From Mycobacterium sp. (GTDB lineage Bacteria; Actinomycetota; Actinomycetes; Mycobacteriales; Mycobacteriaceae): a stretch of 39,568 nt of DNA. Under the pieces are notes generated by a model. That model saw only the letters and a list, made by a program, of their open reading frames with translations, did no database searches and was not told the DNA's origin. The stretch lies in contig PLSK01000305.1 in NCBI GenBank assembly GCA_003165155.1, positions 5,287 to 44,854 on the forward strand. The letters are read 5' to 3'. Position numbers and translations under genes: made by a program. Shown piece by piece: positions 37,834 through 39,568 of this stretch; positions within the stretch are counted from its first letter, which is position 1, and the number at the start of each line of letters is the position of its first letter.

Positions 37834-39564
37834 TTATCGCAAAGGTACTGGTACTGGTTGTCGACCGCGGACCAATTTGCCTGGGCGCGCCGCGGTGGGA
37901 ACGCCATTCTCGGCGATCACCTGGCCGGAGACCACGGTGGCGACGTACCCCTCGGCGGTCTGGTCGAGGCGACGCCCGCCCGCAGGCAGGTCGTAGGCGA
38001 TTACCGGCTTGTGCAGCCGCAGGGCGGCGTGATCGATGACGTTGAAGTCTGCCTTGTATCCGACCGCGATCCGACCCCGGTCGCCCAGGCCGGCTACGCG
38101 GGCCGGCACGGAGGTGAGTTCACGAACGGCCTCGGCCACGGTGAACCGCCCTGACTTGCGATCGCGTGCCCAATGCGCCAGAAAGAACGTCGAGTAGCTG
38201 GCGTCGCAGATCATGCCGTAATGCGCGCCGCCGTCGCCGAGACCCAGCATCACGTCGTCGCGATGCAGCAGCTCACCCACAGTGTTCAGCGAGTTGTGCT
38301 CCAGATTGCTGGTCGCGACCAGCAGCATCGCCCGGCCGTCGTCGTCGAGCAGCCGGTCGTAGGCCTCTTCCATCGGGTTAACCCCGCGAGCCCGCGCCCG
38401 GGCCCCGATGCTGTCCGCGGGGTTCGGCTCGTAATTGGGGTTGTCGTCCAGCGGGAAGATCCAGTCCCACATCTGCGCCACGTACAGGATCGGATGACCA
38501 TGGCCGGGCTTGTCGGCCAGGATGCGGGCCCGGACCTCGGGCTTGCGCATTTCGGCAACACGCTCGGCCAGCGGCAGGTGCGCGATCTCCTGATAGCTCG
38601 GGTACAGCACGAACGGGTTGGCGGTGAGCTGCAGCCCGATGATCAGGCCGATCGGCCGCGGCAACAGCTGCGCGGTGACATCGCCGCCCGCAGCATTGGC
38701 CTTCTCGATCATATTGATGGCGTCGGGCCAGGTTGGGTCGCCGGAATTGGCGACGACCATGGTGAAGGTGACCGGCAGGTTCACGTCCTCGGCGACGTCG
38801 AACACCGTCTGCAGCACGTGCTGGTAGCCGCCGGCCGGAATGTCGGGCACGAATTGGAGCAGGCCGCCGCCGCCGTCGACCACACCCCTGGCGATCTCTT
38901 CGATCTCCTCGCGGGCGGCGTCGTAGCTCGGGATCGGCGAACCGCTTTCCGTCTTGTGGATGGTCAGCCGCGACGACGCAAAACCGAGAGCACCGATCTC
39001 GATCGCTTCCTTGGCCAGTGCCCGCATCTTGGCGAGGTCATCGGCGTTGGCCGGCTCGCGGTCGGCGCCGCGCTGCCCCATCACGTAGACCCGCAGCGGG
39101 GAATGGGGGAGGTAGGCGGCCACGTCGATATCGCGCCTGCCGGCCTCGAGTGCGTTCAGGTATTCGGGGAAGGTCTCCCAGTTCCACGGCAGGCCGTCGG
39201 TCATCACGACGCCGGGAATGTCCTCGACCCCGGCCATCACGTCGACGAGCACGTCGTGGTCTTCCTGGCGGCACGGCGCGAAGCCGACCCCGCAGTTGCC
39301 CATCACAACCGTGGTCACCCCGTGCGCCGACGACGGAGTCATCCGCTCCGACCAGATGGCCTGGCCGTCGTAGTGGGTGTGCAGGTCAACGAACCCCGGG
39401 GTGACCAGCAGCCCGGTCGCATCGATTTCCCGCTCGGCAGCGGCGCCGTTTATGGAGCCCACCGCTTCGATGACGCCGTCACGTACCGCGACGTCGCCGA
39501 CGTACGGCTCACCTCCCTGGCCGTCGACGATGGTGCCATTGCGGATGATGAGGTCGTAGGTCAT
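37834..39564 (-). CDS. N-acyl-D-amino-acid deacylase / D-aminoacylase-type amidohydrolase
   Basis: MTYDLIIRNGTIVDGQGGEPYVGDVAVRDGVIEAVG...GFVDLHTHYDGQAIW...VVMGNCGVGFAPCR...LGLGDGGAHYGMICDAS...GYKADFNVID. Confidence 0.93.
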   Translation of the reverse strand: MTYDLIIRNGTIVDGQGGEPYVGDVAVRDGVIEAVGSINGAAAEREIDATGLLVTPGFVDLHTHYDGQAIWSERMTPSSAHGVTTVVMGNCGVGFAPCRQEDHDVLVDVMAGVEDIPGVVMTDGLPWNWETFPEYLNALEAGRRDIDVAAYLPHSPLRVYVMGQRGADREPANADDLAKMRALAKEAIEIGALGFASSRLTIHKTESGSPIPSYDAAREEIEEIARGVVDGGGGLLQFVPDIPAGGYQHVLQTVFDVAEDVNLPVTFTMVVANSGDPTWPDAINMIEKANAAGGDVTAQLLPRPIGLIIGLQLTANPFVLYPSYQEIAHLPLAERVAEMRKPEVRARILADKPGHGHPILYVAQMWDWIFPLDDNPNYEPNPADSIGARARARGVNPMEEAYDRLLDDDGRAMLLVATSNLEHNSLNTVGELLHRDDVMLGLGDGGAHYGMICDASYSTFFLAHWARDRKSGRFTVAEAVRELTSVPARVAGLGDRGRIAVGYKADFNVIDHAALRLHKPVIAYDLPAGGRRLDQTAEGYVATVVSGQVIAENGVPTAARPGKLVRGRQPVPVPLR

Positions 39565-39568
39565 CTAA

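Overview
This is a high-GC mycobacterial chromosomal window. Its two ends follow the Mycobacterium tuberculosis Rv0423c-Rv0442c gene order as I recall it: thiC, small membrane proteins, xthA, GNAT, def, Rv0430/0431-like, sodC, YbdK-like ligase, Lon-N protein, Cdc48-like AAA, pssA, psd, moeA, then SDR, groEL2, PPOX-like, PPE10-like. About 18 kb of accessory DNA (roughly 13.9-32.3 kb) lies between moeA and the SDR/groEL2 block. It contains: (i) a LysB/cutinase-like esterase bounded by a 17/18-bp direct repeat of the 5' end of the adjacent VOC gene; (ii) an IS607-type remnant with a gutted tnpA and intact tnpB, fused to the start of a flavin monooxygenase; (iii) a 13E12-type HNH element flanked by a 79-bp duplication of the monooxygenase/hydrolase convergent junction; (iv) a TetR-controlled oxygenase cluster with three operator-like palindromes; (v) a LysR/cupin <-> DUF3604 - leader peptide - SsuABC-like ABC transporter - metallophosphoesterase cluster. 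In (v) an unannotated 26-aa uORF (MAIRIVLRLTRRLHVDLQRVISAACS) resembles actinobacterial sulfur/cysteine-responsive leader peptides and precedes a nested stem-loop. This cluster is the best candidate for an undescribed system, possibly organosulfur acquisition. Also found: a TPP riboswitch, tandem CIRCE boxes, a bidirectional terminator and a dispersed palindromic repeat family with three copies. All assignments come from reading the sequence and recalled family knowledge; no database search was run.
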